A stretch of DNA of 64,000 bases. Origin: Antilocapra americana (lineage: Eukaryota; Chordata; Mammalia; Artiodactyla; Antilocapridae). The notes beneath the pieces are model-generated. The model was not told the DNA's origin. It was given only the letters and a program-made list of their open reading frames with translations, and ran no database searches. Positions 63,945-64,000 of the stretch are shown here, piece after piece (position 1 is the first letter of the stretch; every line of letters begins with the position of its first letter). Position numbers and translations under genes: made by a program. The DNA lies in contig ML664159.1 of assembly GCA_007570785.1 (NCBI GenBank), positions 973,299 to 1,037,298 on the forward strand. Reading direction: 5' to 3'.

Positions 63945-64000
63945 ATATTTCCATATAATATTTACATTTAAGATTTGTATTTAATTTATTTAAACTCAGA

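Noticed and set aside
1..64000. CRISPR arrays, operons, phage or bacterial signals
   Set aside because: The repeat content is ruminant nuclear DNA; repeated units are SINEs or microsatellites, not spaced direct repeats.

Overview
The window is a piece of nuclear genome from a ruminant, most likely a bovid (cattle, sheep, goat or a close relative). The diagnosis rests on repeats that are confined to or typical of this group: BovB (RTE-clade LINE), Bov-tA and Bov-A2 SINEs (39 copies or fragments by my count), a ruminant-type L1, and ruminant endogenous-retrovirus LTRs. Over these lies an older pan-mammalian layer of MIR, L2, MER5A, MaLR (MLT1-like) LTRs and ancient L1. I recognise no host protein-coding gene, no functional tRNA, rRNA or other RNA gene, and no CpG island. 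Every long open frame that has a recognisable product belongs to an L1 or BovB element.

Layout. 1-0.5 kb: L1 3' end, followed by a partial LTR. 2.6-4.2 kb: MER5A pair and MIR. 4.4-9.0 kb: three BovB copies, one with a 5' inversion that splits an L2 tail. 9-12 kb: SINEs, L2, a 73-bp L1 insertion, and a solo LTR with a 4-bp target duplication that contains a Bov-A2. 12.1-15.5 kb: mostly unique sequence. 16.5-20.6 kb: a young ruminant L1 split by a 5' inversion, with a 13-bp target duplication, an uninterrupted ORF1 and a nearly open ORF2 3' half. 21.4-25.4 kb: a near-full-length decayed BovB. 26-29.7 kb: old L1, a run of SINEs and a palindromic AT-rich tandem repeat. 30-33 kb: MIR, a MaLR LTR, L2. 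33.1-39.2 kb: an old L1 on the minus strand extending into its 5' UTR, riddled with SINEs. 39.2-46.7 kb: an old transposon-like repeat, MIRs, SINEs and the most repeat-poor stretch (42.6-45.1 kb). 46.7-49.0 kb: a MaLR LTR carrying a BovB, another LTR and SINEs. 49.2-55.3 kb: LTRs, SINE inverted pairs, an AT-rich tandem duplication, L2. 55.7-64 kb: SINEs, MIR, three L2 pieces, an old L1 and microsatellites.

Nothing here forms an operon or pathway. The only functional logic is that of retrotransposition: L1 and BovB encode endonuclease and reverse transcriptase, L1-type machinery is generally credited with mobilising polyA SINEs, and BovB with mobilising the Bov SINEs that share its 3' end. Many insertions keep direct target-site duplications, given per feature, which allow the order of insertion to be read. 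Family names come from recalled consensus features, not from a database search. Boundaries are by eye, and are exact only where a duplication is quoted. The search for an undescribed system turned up no convincing new system; the best leads are the two 5'-inverted LINEs, the tRNA-like modules in two LTR families and the AT-rich palindromic array.
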